DNA of 64,000 nucleotides from Cuniculiplasma divulgatum (GTDB taxonomy: Archaea; Thermoplasmatota; Thermoplasmata; Thermoplasmatales; Thermoplasmataceae), in assembly GCA_031200235.1 (NCBI GenBank), contig CP133595.1:930001-994000 (forward strand), read 5' to 3'. The notes beneath the pieces were generated by a model. That model made no database searches. It was given only the letters and a program-made list of their open reading frames with translations, and was not told the origin of the DNA. The translations under genes were made by a program, and so were the position numbers. This document shows, in pieces, positions 9,732-18,879 of this stretch. Position 1 is the first letter of the stretch. Each line of letters begins with the position of its first letter.

Positions 9732-11597
9732 ATGGTTAGGGAACAGACTCCACAGGATTACCTTGACATGCGATCCATTTCGGGCGTGAATGTTTCAGGC
9801 AACGGACGCATGATATCGATAATGTCATCTGCCACATACCACGAGAAGAAGAAACCAACTGCATCTGATGTTGTTATATTTGATGCTGAAACGGGCAGCG
9901 AGATCAAAAGATTCGGCGGAGACGGGTCGCGAAACCATGATTCAAGATTCAGCCCTGACGGGAAGAGGATTGCATACCTGAGCAGAACTGGAGAAAAGAA
10001 TGAACTGGTCATATCCGATCTGGATACGGGACAGGCGGAAAGGCTGGTTCTTGAGGGGAATCCCCAGGACTTACAGTGGGCGGATTCTTCCTCACTGTAC
10101 ATACTGATGACGGAACCCGAACCAGCGGAAATCCATGAAAGGAAAGAGAATGGCGATGACGGCTTCTACTTCGAGGAGGAGGACCGTTTCACATCAATCT
10201 TCCTCTACAGGCCAGGATACGGGCTTCAGCAGATCACCAGGGGAGTACAGGTATGGGAGTTCACTGCGGGCAGCGAACTGGTTGCCATGGTGACTTCAGA
10301 GAAGCCCCAGGAGTATTCATGGTACCACACTTCAATTTCAGTAATGAGCAGGGATGACTGGCACATAAGGAATCTGTATAAGCCTGAATGGAGGGCTGTT
10401 GCAAGGCCGCGTATATCCCATGACGGGAAGAGGATAGCATTCCTGGAGTCCCTGTGGAGCGATCGTGGTGTAACTGCCGGGGACATTCTCATTTGCGACA
10501 CGGATGGATCAGCCCCTGTGAATATTACCGATGGGATTGAGAAGAGTTTCTGCGATATGTTCTGGAAAAAGGACGGAAGCCTGTACACCCTGTGGACGAA
10601 GGAATGCAGCTACGGCATATCCATATACAGTGGAACCAGCTTCACTGATGTGATGATGGAGGAAGGAACTGTAATGCCGGTCTTCGCACCGGAATTCCAG
10701 CCTCTGGGGAAGGGTTACGCAATGGTGATTCAGGATGCCAGATCACCACAGGAACTTTACCGGATAGCAGAAGGGAAAATCAGGAGAGTATCATCCGAGA
10801 ACCAGAAACTGCGCGAATGCGTGGCGTATCCCAGCGAGGTCATAAGGTGGGAATCCTCAGACGGCACAGGCATTTATGGCATATTCAGGTCAGCTGGAAA
10901 GGACAGGCCTGTTGTGGTATATGTCCATGGCGGCCCCACATCCTATTCACCCGTTGCATTCATTGATAGAAGCACCTATTTGATTTCCAAAGGTTTCTCG
11001 GTATTTCTGCCCAACTACAGGGGAAGCATAGGGAAGGGGAGGAAATATGCCGAGGCCAACCGCGGGGACATGGGCGGCATGGACCTGCAGGACATCCTTG
11101 CAGGCATGGATTTCCTTGTCAGCAGCGGCCGCACATCAACCGCCAGGTGGTTCATAACAGGTGGGTCATATGGGGGTTTCATGACATCCTGGGCCATAAC
11201 ACAGACCGACCGTTTCTCCGCTGCAGTGGGACTCTTTGGCATATCGGACTGGTTCAGTTTCCATGGAACAACAAACATACCGGACTGGGACAGCATACAT
11301 TACGATGCATCCCCGTACAGCGGAGATACATACAGGAAGTTTTCAGCAATGGATCATCTGGGCAGGGTACGGACTCCTGTTCTGCTGATGCATGGAGTTG
11401 ATGATCCATGTGTGCCAGTAGGGCAGTACCTGCAGTTCTACAGGGGATTAAAGGATCTTGGAAAAGAGGTAAGGCTTCTTCTCTTTCCCCGTGAGGGGCA
11501 TGGATTTACTGAAAAGAAACATATAATCATGAATATGGAGGAAACCGTCAAATGGTTCAGGAAATATTCACCCCAGGGTTTTGCTGACGAACCCTGA
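9732..11597 (+). CDS. S9 family serine peptidase (acylaminoacyl-peptidase/oligopeptidase type)
   Basis: The 621-residue enzyme has an N-terminal beta-propeller half (repeated blocks such as SRFSPDGKRIAYLS and PRISHDGKRIAFLE) and a C-terminal alpha/beta hydrolase half. The nucleophile elbow GGSYGG places the catalytic Ser near residue 478. HGVDDPCVP supplies the Asp near 556 and EGHGF the His near 590. YVHGGPTSY forms the oxyanion region. No signal peptide is seen, so it should act in the cytosol on short peptides, fitting a peptide-using heterotroph. It overlaps the convergent aminotransferase gene by about 30 bases. Confidence 0.93.
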   Translation: MVREQTPQDYLDMRSISGVNVSGNGRMISIMSSATYHEKKKPTASDVVIFDAETGSEIKRFGGDGSRNHDSRFSPDGKRIAYLSRTGEKNELVISDLDTGQAERLVLEGNPQDLQWADSSSLYILMTEPEPAEIHERKENGDDGFYFEEEDRFTSIFLYRPGYGLQQITRGVQVWEFTAGSELVAMVTSEKPQEYSWYHTSISVMSRDDWHIRNLYKPEWRAVARPRISHDGKRIAFLESLWSDRGVTAGDILICDTDGSAPVNITDGIEKSFCDMFWKKDGSLYTLWTKECSYGISIYSGTSFTDVMMEEGTVMPVFAPEFQPLGKGYAMVIQDARSPQELYRIAEGKIRRVSSENQKLRECVAYPSEVIRWESSDGTGIYGIFRSAGKDRPVVVYVHGGPTSYSPVAFIDRSTYLISKGFSVFLPNYRGSIGKGRKYAEANRGDMGGMDLQDILAGMDFLVSSGRTSTARWFITGGSYGGFMTSWAITQTDRFSAAVGLFGISDWFSFHGTTNIPDWDSIHYDASPYSGDTYRKFSAMDHLGRVRTPVLLMHGVDDPCVPVGQYLQFYRGLKDLGKEVRLLLFPREGHGFTEKKHIIMNMEETVKWFRKYSPQGFADEP

Positions 11598-12635
11598 GAA
11601 CACCTCCATGGCTTTTTTGAACTCATCCGGTGCCCCTGTGAAGCACAGCCTGAAGGCGTTAGGCTGGCCGAAATAGTCGCCTGGATCCAGGAACAGGCCG
11701 TATCTTTCAAGTGCAGTGGTGCACAGGCCAACAGAATCAATGTTTCCGGAATATCTTATGAGCGCGAAGGGCGCGTGCCTTGGCGGAACCCATGAGAGTG
11801 CAGGGCTGCTTTCAACAACTGCAGAAAGCGCCCTGAGGTTGGGCTCCACAACTGATCTTGCCCTTTCCTGGAATCTCTTCCTGTTAAGGAGGCACTGGCC
11901 GGCTATCCAGAGTGGATAGGACGGGTTTCTTGTCCCTGTTATGTCCCTTAACCTTTCAAGTATCCTGATCCTCTCCGGTGTTGTCACAATCCATCCAACA
12001 CGCATTCCGGAAAAGCCGTAGAACTTCGTCATGCTGCCGTTGACCATCAGGTCCTGCTGGCCATCATACACGCTTGTGGGGCGGTCTTCAAGAGTGAACT
12101 CAAGAAATGCTTCGTCCACGTAAACGAAATCTCCAGTGGAAACTGATCCCCTGATCTGTTCCAGGTATTTCCTGTCATGAAGGCTTCCCAGTGGGTTGTT
12201 TGGATTCGACATGAAAACGGCCTTTCTTTCATGGGCGGCAGATATCATTCCAGGAAGCCTGTGGAAGGGCGCAGTTCTTGTCCTGACTCCCATGTTTGCC
12301 GGAACATTGAATATGGGCTCATATTCAGGAACCCCCGTGAATACATCTGCATCCATGGACTTTGCCAGAAGGCTGATGAGGAAAATGGCCTCGGATCCGC
12401 CTGTTGTCAGGAAGATCTCCCTTGGATCATAGCCGTAAAGATCCGAAAGGATGTTTCTGAAGTATTCCTCAGGATTGTCCGCATCGCGCTTCATGTCCTC
12501 AAGTGATGTATCAACTCCCATGCTCTTGAAATCAGGCTCGGGGAGCCCGCTGAGGGAAAGGTTGTACCTGGCAAGGTGCATTTTCTCCTCAATCCATCTC
12601 AGAAGCCTGATGTCCTCAGGAAACATGGAAATCAC
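11568..12635 (-). CDS. PLP-dependent aminotransferase, class I/II
   Basis: The 355-residue protein is a fold-type I aminotransferase. It shows TTGGSEA near residues 77-83 (phosphate site), SNPNNPLG near 143-150, YVDEAF with Asp174, the PLP-binding lysine Lys204 in SMTKFYG, and the conserved Arg near 212 in GMRVGW. The pattern is close to histidinol-phosphate aminotransferases and threonine-phosphate decarboxylases, so the substrate is open. It is coupled to the epimerase gene upstream by an overlapping stop and start, so the two may act on the same pathway. Confidence 0.85.
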   Translation of the reverse strand: MISMFPEDIRLLRWIEEKMHLARYNLSLSGLPEPDFKSMGVDTSLEDMKRDADNPEEYFRNILSDLYGYDPREIFLTTGGSEAIFLISLLAKSMDADVFTGVPEYEPIFNVPANMGVRTRTAPFHRLPGMISAAHERKAVFMSNPNNPLGSLHDRKYLEQIRGSVSTGDFVYVDEAFLEFTLEDRPTSVYDGQQDLMVNGSMTKFYGFSGMRVGWIVTTPERIRILERLRDITGTRNPSYPLWIAGQCLLNRKRFQERARSVVEPNLRALSAVVESSPALSWVPPRHAPFALIRYSGNIDSVGLCTTALERYGLFLDPGDYFGQPNAFRLCFTGAPDEFKKAMEVFSGFVSKTLG

Positions 12636-13597
12636 TTCCTCCAGCCCATCTGTTCCAGGGTCTCGGCAACAGCAACGTCCACTGATCCGTCGCTGTCATA
12701 CTTATTGGTCCACCCTGTGGAAAAGAGCTTGTTCACGTCCAGCTGCGCAACCTTCACATCCCCTGCCCATCCTCTTCCATCGATGCCGCCGGTGTACCTG
12801 AACTTAACCTTCGGCAGGCCCATCCTTTCGGCAACAGTATGCGCAATCTTTGTCACAGACGTTGTCTCCCTGTTTCCAAGGTTTATTATGTCGGTTTTTG
12901 CAGATTTCTCGTGCACGTGTATCATGGAGCCCACACAGTCCTGGACATGCATGTACGATTTTCTCTGAGTCCCGTCTCCAAGTATCTCAAGTTCCTCAGG
13001 GTTCTTCTGGAGCTTCCTGATGAAATCAAAAATAACGCCATGCGTGGAGTTCTTTCCAACTATGTTGGCAAACCTGAATATGGTTCCTCTTATGCCGTAA
13101 TAGTGTGAGTATGAAGTTATGAAGCCTTCCCCGGCCATCTTGGAGGCACCGTAACTTGATATGGGCATATACGGCCCATAATTCTCAGGGGTGGGTAGAA
13201 CAGCCGCCTCTCCGTATACTGTGGAGCTGGAGGCAAAAAGGATCTCTCCAACATCGTTTTTCCTCATGTATTCCAGCAGGTTGAATGTTCCCACAACATT
13301 GTTCTGGAAATCCACCTCGGGACCGTTGGAGCCGTTTCTCACGTCCGAGTTTGCAGCCAGATGCACAACCACATCAACGTCCGTGAGATCGTTGCGTTCA
13401 TGAAGGGATGAGATGTCCGCCCTGAGAAACCTGAAATCCTTCTTATTCAGGTACTTGCTGATATATCTCTCATCCACATTGGAAAGATTGTCCACAACAG
13501 TTATACGGTTGCTTTCAGCCAGCTTTTCCACCATGTTGGAACCTATGAAGCCAGCTCCGCCAGTTATCAAAATATGTTTCCCGTTCAACAGTTTCAC
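12632..13597 (-). CDS. NAD-dependent sugar-nucleotide epimerase/dehydratase
   Basis: The 321-residue protein is an extended short-chain dehydrogenase/reductase. It has the Rossmann motif GGAGFIGSN near residues 14-22, HLAANSD, the catalytic SSSTVYGE region and the YGASKMAGE motif with the active Tyr and Lys. This fits UDP-glucose 4-epimerase-like enzymes, and the exact sugar is not known. The only suitable start is a GTG at 13597; an ATG four bases upstream is out of frame. It overlaps the aminotransferase gene, so a two-gene unit making an amino sugar or a surface glycan precursor is possible. Confidence 0.85.
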   Translation of the reverse strand: MKLLNGKHILITGGAGFIGSNMVEKLAESNRITVVDNLSNVDERYISKYLNKKDFRFLRADISSLHERNDLTDVDVVVHLAANSDVRNGSNGPEVDFQNNVVGTFNLLEYMRKNDVGEILFASSSTVYGEAAVLPTPENYGPYMPISSYGASKMAGEGFITSYSHYYGIRGTIFRFANIVGKNSTHGVIFDFIRKLQKNPEELEILGDGTQRKSYMHVQDCVGSMIHVHEKSAKTDIINLGNRETTSVTKIAHTVAERMGLPKVKFRYTGGIDGRGWAGDVKVAQLDVNKLFSTGWTNKYDSDGSVDVAVAETLEQMGWRK

Positions 13598-13639
13598 TCA
13601 TGCTGTTATTCTCTTGGCTCTCAAATAGGATTCGGTCTT

Positions 13640-14788
13640 TCAGATTCTGTAGTCCCGGTATCCCAGATAAAACGCCAGATCATAAGCAATCTTCACAAGG
13701 GCAGCTGAAAAGAACACTCCCTGCGGGAACAATTCCATGAATACGCCGGCTATTCCAGGTCCCGGAATCTGGAATCCGTTCCTTACCGCCAGGAAGCTGG
13801 AATTTGCGGAAACCCTGGAATCCATGGGGATTCTGGTGTTCACGAAGCTGTCCCTGGCAGGAACGTCCATCTGGCTTGTGCTCTGCCTGAGGAAAAGAAA
13901 CATCTCGCTTATTGCCAGCATGTGGAAAACCGGCACCATGAAAAGCATCACGTTGCTTACGAGGTGCGTGTATACCATTGTCCGCACAAGCCCGATCCTT
14001 CCTGAAAGATATCCAGAGGCTACAACTGACAGGGCAGTGATTATGTTCACAGCTATGAATATGAGGCCTGCCTGGGAGAGCGTAATATGGTATACTTCCT
14101 GAAACCACAGGGAAATTACTGCTGTATTCACCAGGCCACCCCCCAGGGAATCGGCAGAAAAGAGAATCATCAGCCTTCGAACATCAGACCTGACAGCAGG
14201 ATCGGGAATGGATTTTCCTTTTTCATGCCGAACAACATCAGGAAATTTAAGCGGGATGTAGAGAATTATCTGCAATGCAGCAAGGATGAGATCAACCAGG
14301 AATATGAGGGTAAAGTCATTGGCCCCAAGGGTGAAGAGGAAATATGAGGCAATTGCACCGCTCCCATAGGAAGCAAAATTGTAGAGGGTGAACATGGCAT
14401 TCTTCTCCTTCTGGTTCTCGGAATACGAGCTGATGGTGAACTGCTCCAGGGACTGGTTAACCGAGAAATCCCGGCCCCCCAGGGACACCCCTCCCACAAC
14501 TATGGCAGCAATAAGGGCAAGAGGGCTGCGGCCCAGGAATAGAATTATCATTGCCGCAAGAAGGATGGAGGAAAGAAAGAGAAGCCTGGTCTTTGTGCGC
14601 CATGTCAGGGCAGTATATGTGTAAAGAAATACAGTGGAAATCCCAATGCTGGCAAATATGACAAGGGATGTGTCCAGGGGCGAATATCCGTGAGCGGACA
14701 GAAAGAAGGGCACACTGATTGCAAGTGATGCAAATATGAAGGATCTTGTGGATTTCGTCACCGATAGGAGAATACTGCCCCTGTGCAT
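13640..14788 (-). CDS. MFS transporter
   Basis: The 382-residue protein shows about 12 hydrophobic helices with the major facilitator layout. There is a central basic loop between the two halves (around residues 185-205, with a Lys/Arg-rich stretch) and a short loop with SGRIGLVR between helices in the second half. The substrate cannot be told. It lies 42 bases upstream of the epimerase gene on the same strand and could be part of that unit. Confidence 0.8.
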   Translation of the reverse strand: MHRGSILLSVTKSTRSFIFASLAISVPFFLSAHGYSPLDTSLVIFASIGISTVFLYTYTALTWRTKTRLLFLSSILLAAMIILFLGRSPLALIAAIVVGGVSLGGRDFSVNQSLEQFTISSYSENQKEKNAMFTLYNFASYGSGAIASYFLFTLGANDFTLIFLVDLILAALQIILYIPLKFPDVVRHEKGKSIPDPAVRSDVRRLMILFSADSLGGGLVNTAVISLWFQEVYHITLSQAGLIFIAVNIITALSVVASGYLSGRIGLVRTMVYTHLVSNVMLFMVPVFHMLAISEMFLFLRQSTSQMDVPARDSFVNTRIPMDSRVSANSSFLAVRNGFQIPGPGIAGVFMELFPQGVFFSAALVKIAYDLAFYLGYRDYRI

Positions 14789-14939
14789 GCAGCATGTGAG
14801 CCTCCATGGGGTTTTAACATTTGGCGTCCATGAGCACTGGGGCGCCCGGAATCACCTATGAAAGGACAGCTGAGTGCTGATGTTCACTGGCTGATGGGGC
14901 CCGATCCGGCTTCAGATTCTGTCCTTCGTTCATTTCTCT

Positions 14940-14958
14940 GGAAAACAGCCTGTTTTCC
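14940..14958. promoter_or_regulatory. Perfect inverted repeat upstream of the SQR-like gene
   Basis: GGAAAACAG and CTGTTTTCC are exact complements separated by one base. The site lies about 60 bases before the ATG of the flavoprotein gene and just upstream of its probable TATA region, so an operator is plausible. It could instead be a hairpin belonging to an unseen transcript. The surrounding 14789-15017 stretch shows no other gene. Confidence 0.4.
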
Positions 14959-14984
14959 TGCTTTTATGTGAGAAAGCGCATGGG

Positions 14985-14994
14985 AAAATTTTTA
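14985..14994 (+). promoter_or_regulatory. Probable TATA box of the SQR-like gene
   Basis: The A/T run aaaattttta is 24 to 33 bases before the ATG at 15018, the distance expected for a leaderless archaeal transcript. It is framed by GGG and CCC. Confidence 0.45.
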
Positions 14995-15017
14995 CCCATG
15001 CCTGAATTCGATATTGC

Positions 15018-16190
15018 ATGCCGAAAAAAGTCGTGGTTGTTGGGGCAGGTGCCGGAGGAGGACTGGCAGCCAGCAGGGTGAGGAAGATGGTGCCGGAAGG
15101 TGAAGCTGAGATTACCGTAATCGATAAAACAGGAAGAACAGATTTCCAGCCATCCTACACGCTGGTGGCACTGGGGAACAGGGACCCGTCCCAGATAAGC
15201 GTAAGCATGGACAGGTTTGCAAAAATTGGCATCAGATCAATAAAGGGAGAAGTAACAGGAGTGGACGTCAGGAATCGCACAGTGTCCGTTGGAACTGAGA
15301 AGATATCATACGATACTCTCATCCTCTCGCCCGGAGTGAAGTTCGATGGACAGTCCTTCCCCGGTTATGATAGCGCCTATCACTTCTGGGACATGGAGAA
15401 TTCCATGGCGCTCAGGAAGAAGCTTTCAGCGTTCCGTGGGGGAAAGATTGTGATTGGGGTTACAACTCAGATGTACAAATGCCCGCCTGTCCCATGGGAG
15501 ATGGCCATGATGCTGGATGAGTATTTTCGGGCAAAGGGCTTGAGGGACAAGGTTGAAATCACAGTTGCCCACTGGACAAAGAAACCAATGGCCATGTTTG
15601 GCCCGGTCATATCAGACCCTGTGGCCGGATGGCTGGAGGAGAAGGGGATCAACAGCATAAACGGATTCAAGCTTGCCAGCATTGACGGGGAAGGCCAGAA
15701 ACTGGTGGGGGAATCCGGTGAAAGCGTGGATTATGATCTGGCAATAGTGGCGCCGCCACACAGGGCACCCGACTTCATTTCCGGTAACCCTGACCTAACA
15801 TCCAGAAACGGCTGGCTGGATTCAAATACAAAGAACTTCAGGAACAGGAGCTATGATGACGTGTATGCCATAGGTGACGCCATAGCACCATCCATAGGAA
15901 TCGGCATGGCCGGAGTGTTTGCGCACTTCCAGGCCGATACTGCTGCATCGTACGTTGCTGGGGACATAATTGGATCATATGATCCCATACCATACAACAC
16001 AATAGGGCTATGCGCATCTGACACTGGCGACGCAGGATGGATCGCTTACTGCGACTTCAAGAGCAAGATTGCCGATTCCAGAACTCCATTTCCGGACTGC
16101 AGGTCCATGGGGAGGAGCAGATTACTGAAGGTTGCCCATGCAATCTACGAGAAATATTTCCTGGCAAGCATATATGGAGGCTGGTACTGA
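15018..16190 (+). CDS. Sulfide:quinone oxidoreductase-like FAD enzyme
   Basis: The 390-residue protein is a two-dinucleotide-fold flavoprotein. The N-terminal FAD motif VVGAGAGGG is at residues 7-15 and the second FAD block AIGDA is near 285. Cysteines lie at about residues 155 (YKCPPVPWE), 333, 344 and 361; Cys155 and Cys333 are good candidates for the redox pair of sulfide:quinone oxidoreductases. The family oxidises sulfide to sulfane sulfur or polysulfide at the membrane and reduces quinone. The neighbouring DUF1641 gene overlaps its stop (ATGA), a known pairing. A related NADH dehydrogenase or other sulfur flavoprotein is a less likely alternative. Confidence 0.85.
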   Translation: MPKKVVVVGAGAGGGLAASRVRKMVPEGEAEITVIDKTGRTDFQPSYTLVALGNRDPSQISVSMDRFAKIGIRSIKGEVTGVDVRNRTVSVGTEKISYDTLILSPGVKFDGQSFPGYDSAYHFWDMENSMALRKKLSAFRGGKIVIGVTTQMYKCPPVPWEMAMMLDEYFRAKGLRDKVEITVAHWTKKPMAMFGPVISDPVAGWLEEKGINSINGFKLASIDGEGQKLVGESGESVDYDLAIVAPPHRAPDFISGNPDLTSRNGWLDSNTKNFRNRSYDDVYAIGDAIAPSIGIGMAGVFAHFQADTAASYVAGDIIGSYDPIPYNTIGLCASDTGDAGWIAYCDFKSKIADSRTPFPDCRSMGRSRLLKVAHAIYEKYFLASIYGGWY

Positions 16191-16684
16191 TGGCAGGCCC
16201 TGATGATGAAAGGATAGATAGGATCCTGGGGATGATTGAGGATCTTGAGCCCACGCTTAAGACGGTGAAAAAACTGCAGGAATCCGGGCTTATATCCATA
16301 CTGGATGCGCTGGCAGAAGAGTCCGACGTTCTATTCAATTATGCAAGCACCATGGATCTCCTGGGAACTGCCTCCGCCCTGGTCAGGTTCATTCCACTGG
16401 TCAGCAGTGCAGTGGGGGACCTGGATCCAGAGAAGTTTGAAACCGGCATAAAGGAAGTTTCGTGGAACTCCATTTTTTCACTCCTGCTGGCGGTTATGGA
16501 ATCAGTGGGAAAAGGAATGGAGAAGGTGGAGATACCGTCATCCAGGCCAGGAACACTGGCTCTTCTGTCGGAAGCAAGGAGCCCAGAGATGGCATTTCTC
16601 ATAAGGCTTGTTAGGGAGATTGCCAGAGGCATCATGGATCAGGAAACTAAGAAGAGGGAGGGCGGAATAAAGCCTCAGGAGTAG
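16190..16684 (+). CDS. DUF1641 family protein, partner of the SQR-like enzyme
   Basis: From the ATG at 16190, which overlaps the flavoprotein stop, the product has 164 residues. It is helical, with no cofactor motif, and matches the DUF1641 pattern (a paired-helix region around TMDLLGTASALVRFIP). DUF1641 proteins often sit beside sulfide:quinone oxidoreductases and are thought to help membrane attachment or stability, but a biochemical role is not established. The reading frame is open further upstream inside the previous gene. The overlapping ATG is the better start because of the coupling. Confidence 0.75.
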   Translation: MAGPDDERIDRILGMIEDLEPTLKTVKKLQESGLISILDALAEESDVLFNYASTMDLLGTASALVRFIPLVSSAVGDLDPEKFETGIKEVSWNSIFSLLLAVMESVGKGMEKVEIPSSRPGTLALLSEARSPEMAFLIRLVREIARGIMDQETKKREGGIKPQE

Positions 16685-17451
16685 AATTTGTAGTCGTAGA
16701 GAATCATAACATTGGCGGAGGAATCAACCTCCCTGATTCTTGATATGCTCCCCCTGGCATTTGACAGGCTCTCTGAGAAGCAAGTATAGACGCCGGCCCT
16801 GCTGTCAGAGATGGAGAATATGGTCTGGGGTGCAAGTATTTCCCTGGCCCTGTCCACGGAAGTGGAAAAAATGGAATACAGAACAATATCGCCGCCCGAC
16901 AGGTCAAGTTCCGTGATGACGCCTATTATATGGTTCTTCATGAGGAGATTCAGCCGCCTCTTGACTGTCATGTATGGAATGTCAAGCTGGCTGGATATAT
17001 CTGTCACAGACATTCGCGGATCGGTCTTCAGTATGTTTATAATCTCCAGATCGGTGCTGTTTATGTTCATTCCCAGTGGAGCCATGGCTGGTACATACTG
17101 CATAACGGGGCTACCCAGCTTTGACACGGCATTGCCAAGCTTCCTGTCTATATCCGCCTGATCCTTTCCGGAAAAACCGTACAGGCTTATTTCCTCCAGG
17201 CATTTTATTCTGGAGATAACATCTCCGTCATAATCCTTTTCAGTCCTGAAAGCTGCAAAGGCCTCAAGATAGCCATTGATTCTGGGGCTGACATGGAGGG
17301 TGAAGCCCCTGATGATGCCGTCCTCAATCAGCCGGCTCAACCTGTAGTTCAGAGCCTGGGCTGATATTCCAACGTCCATGGCAATCTTTCTCTGTGAGAT
17401 CCTCCCGTCCTTCAGGATACTGAAGAGAATCCTCTTGTCAGTTACATCCAT
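16675..17451 (-). CDS. Lrp/AsnC-type regulator with two winged helices
   Basis: The 258-residue protein has two helix-turn-helix segments. The first, near residues 5-45, contains RISQRKIAMDVGISAQALNYRL. The second, near 130-170, contains MSVTDISSQLDIPYMTVKRRL. Each is followed by a part with the character of an Lrp-type effector domain. Tandem arrangements like this are known for archaeal Lrp relatives. It is convergent with DUF1641 (10-base overlap) and lies 32 bases downstream of the prephenate dehydrogenase gene on the same strand. Control of aromatic amino acid or sulfur genes nearby is possible but not shown. Confidence 0.75.
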   Translation of the reverse strand: MDVTDKRILFSILKDGRISQRKIAMDVGISAQALNYRLSRLIEDGIIRGFTLHVSPRINGYLEAFAAFRTEKDYDGDVISRIKCLEEISLYGFSGKDQADIDRKLGNAVSKLGSPVMQYVPAMAPLGMNINSTDLEIINILKTDPRMSVTDISSQLDIPYMTVKRRLNLLMKNHIIGVITELDLSGGDIVLYSIFSTSVDRAREILAPQTIFSISDSRAGVYTCFSESLSNARGSISRIREVDSSANVMILYDYKFYS

Positions 17452-17483
17452 TCATGGCACTTATCCAATGCAGTTCATTAAGT

Positions 17484-18185
17484 TTATCCATTTCTGTTTC
17501 CCGCAGGAACAGAATGATCCGCAGCATGGCTGGTTTCAGCATTTTCAATGATTCTGTCAAGTTCATCACGGATTTTAGCCAGGATATTCATGCTGTATGG
17601 ATTCATTGCAATTGTATCCATCATTACCTCCCTGTTTTCGTCACTGCTGATGCTTTCCAATTCGGACAGCATTCGCGAACTTCTGGTTGTGAGGTCAGTT
17701 TGAGTTTTTCCTGAGGAATCTGCCAGCAGGGATAGAATGTAGGGCCTTACCAGCAGATCAACCATGGCCCTGTCATGCTGTGACGAAGACATGGCTCTTA
17801 TGGAGCTTCCCGGGAATATCTGCTTTATAATATCAATGGAACCTGGAACGGAGAGATCATCTATGTAGATGATGTTCCGGGGATTCTGTGAATTCATGGA
17901 TGATGGCCCAAAGAGGGGATGGATGCTCATAATCTTCCCGGCAAAAGGACGGAATGGAGATTTTACGGAGCATATCTCAACAAGCTTGCCCGGATCACTG
18001 CAGCTGCTGACCATGTTCAGCGCAACCCGGATGGGCACAGCAAGGATCGCATAATCCACAGAATCAAGCATTTCGCCGGTGAAATCAGGGCCATGTACAG
18101 GAATAACGGCATGCCCCGCATCCTTCAGAATCCTCACTGCAGCGGAGCCAAACCTGCCTGAATAACCAACCACAGCAATCCTCAA
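17484..18185 (-). CDS. tyrA: Prephenate dehydrogenase (short form)
   Basis: The 233-residue protein begins with a Rossmann motif VVGYSGRFGSAAV, then ILAVPI, SVKSPF, the SIHPLFGP block and QHDRAM, all characteristic of TyrA. It converts prephenate to 4-hydroxyphenylpyruvate with NAD(P)+ in tyrosine synthesis. It is shorter than most TyrA proteins and lacks a fused ACT domain. The start overlaps the stop of the chorismate mutase gene, which makes its substrate, so the two are coupled. Confidence 0.82.
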   Translation of the reverse strand: MRIAVVGYSGRFGSAAVRILKDAGHAVIPVHGPDFTGEMLDSVDYAILAVPIRVALNMVSSCSDPGKLVEICSVKSPFRPFAGKIMSIHPLFGPSSMNSQNPRNIIYIDDLSVPGSIDIIKQIFPGSSIRAMSSSQHDRAMVDLLVRPYILSLLADSSGKTQTDLTTRSSRMLSELESISSDENREVMMDTIAMNPYSMNILAKIRDELDRIIENAETSHAADHSVPAGNRNG

Positions 18186-18766
18186 TGTTTCACCACTGCT
18201 ATCATGTTAAGGCTGGATGGATCAGGAGGAAATGTGCTGAATCTCAGAAGACCATCCTCAGGCATGCTGGCAATGTCCCGAGGGCATTCATGGCCTATGG
18301 ATATCTCTGGAATGCTTTCCGGTGGCTTTCCCATGACAATGTGCCCTCCCTTCATCTGTATGGCCGTCTTCAGGGATTCCGGCAAATCCATCTGTGTCAC
18401 AAACTCCACGCCCGGAGCTGCCATCACTGTTCCCAGCATTGAGAGCAGATCGTCGGTTTTTCCCCTGAAAGTGACTTCGCTTCCTCTGTGAGCATTCACT
18501 GCTGAGATTGCGGTTTCCTGAGTCCGTATGGAAAATTCAAAGAGGGTTACAAGAATGGATCGGAGAACTTCGTCATTGATGCCAGAATTCCTTATGACAT
18601 CAAGCTCACGATCCCTCAGCCTGAGATCCAGACCGCTGGAAGTCTTGATCATGGCTATACGGGAGGACAGATCCATGCGTTCAGAGAACAGGCGCAGTAT
18701 TGCAATGGAATTGTTCAGAATTTTAGCACGCAATCCTGAAAGTTCCTCATTATGGGCTGTTTCCAT
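18182..18766 (-). CDS. Chorismate mutase with an unassigned C-terminal part
   Basis: The N-terminal 90 or so residues match AroQ-type chorismate mutase: a long helix with RLFSERMDLSSRIAMIK, then LRDRELD and a further helix. The rest of the protein (about 100 residues) has no feature I recognise and includes ESLKTAIQMKGGHIVMGKP. The start is uncertain. The ATG at 18766 fits a promoter in the A/T-rich sequence around 18790-18810, and an ATG at 18814 would add 16 residues. It is the first gene of a coupled pair with tyrA, and a DAHP synthase gene lies at 24963-25946. Confidence 0.72.
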   Translation of the reverse strand: METAHNEELSGLRAKILNNSIAILRLFSERMDLSSRIAMIKTSSGLDLRLRDRELDVIRNSGINDEVLRSILVTLFEFSIRTQETAISAVNAHRGSEVTFRGKTDDLLSMLGTVMAAPGVEFVTQMDLPESLKTAIQMKGGHIVMGKPPESIPEISIGHECPRDIASMPEDGLLRFSTFPPDPSSLNMIAVVKH

Positions 18767-18879
18767 TGATTGAATCACTCTCCACGTAACACATGACATG
18801 ATATAGCATATCATTCAATAAAAATTCTTGCACCGAATCAGATGATTCTTTATTAGAGACATCGGCATTTGAAAGCCAT

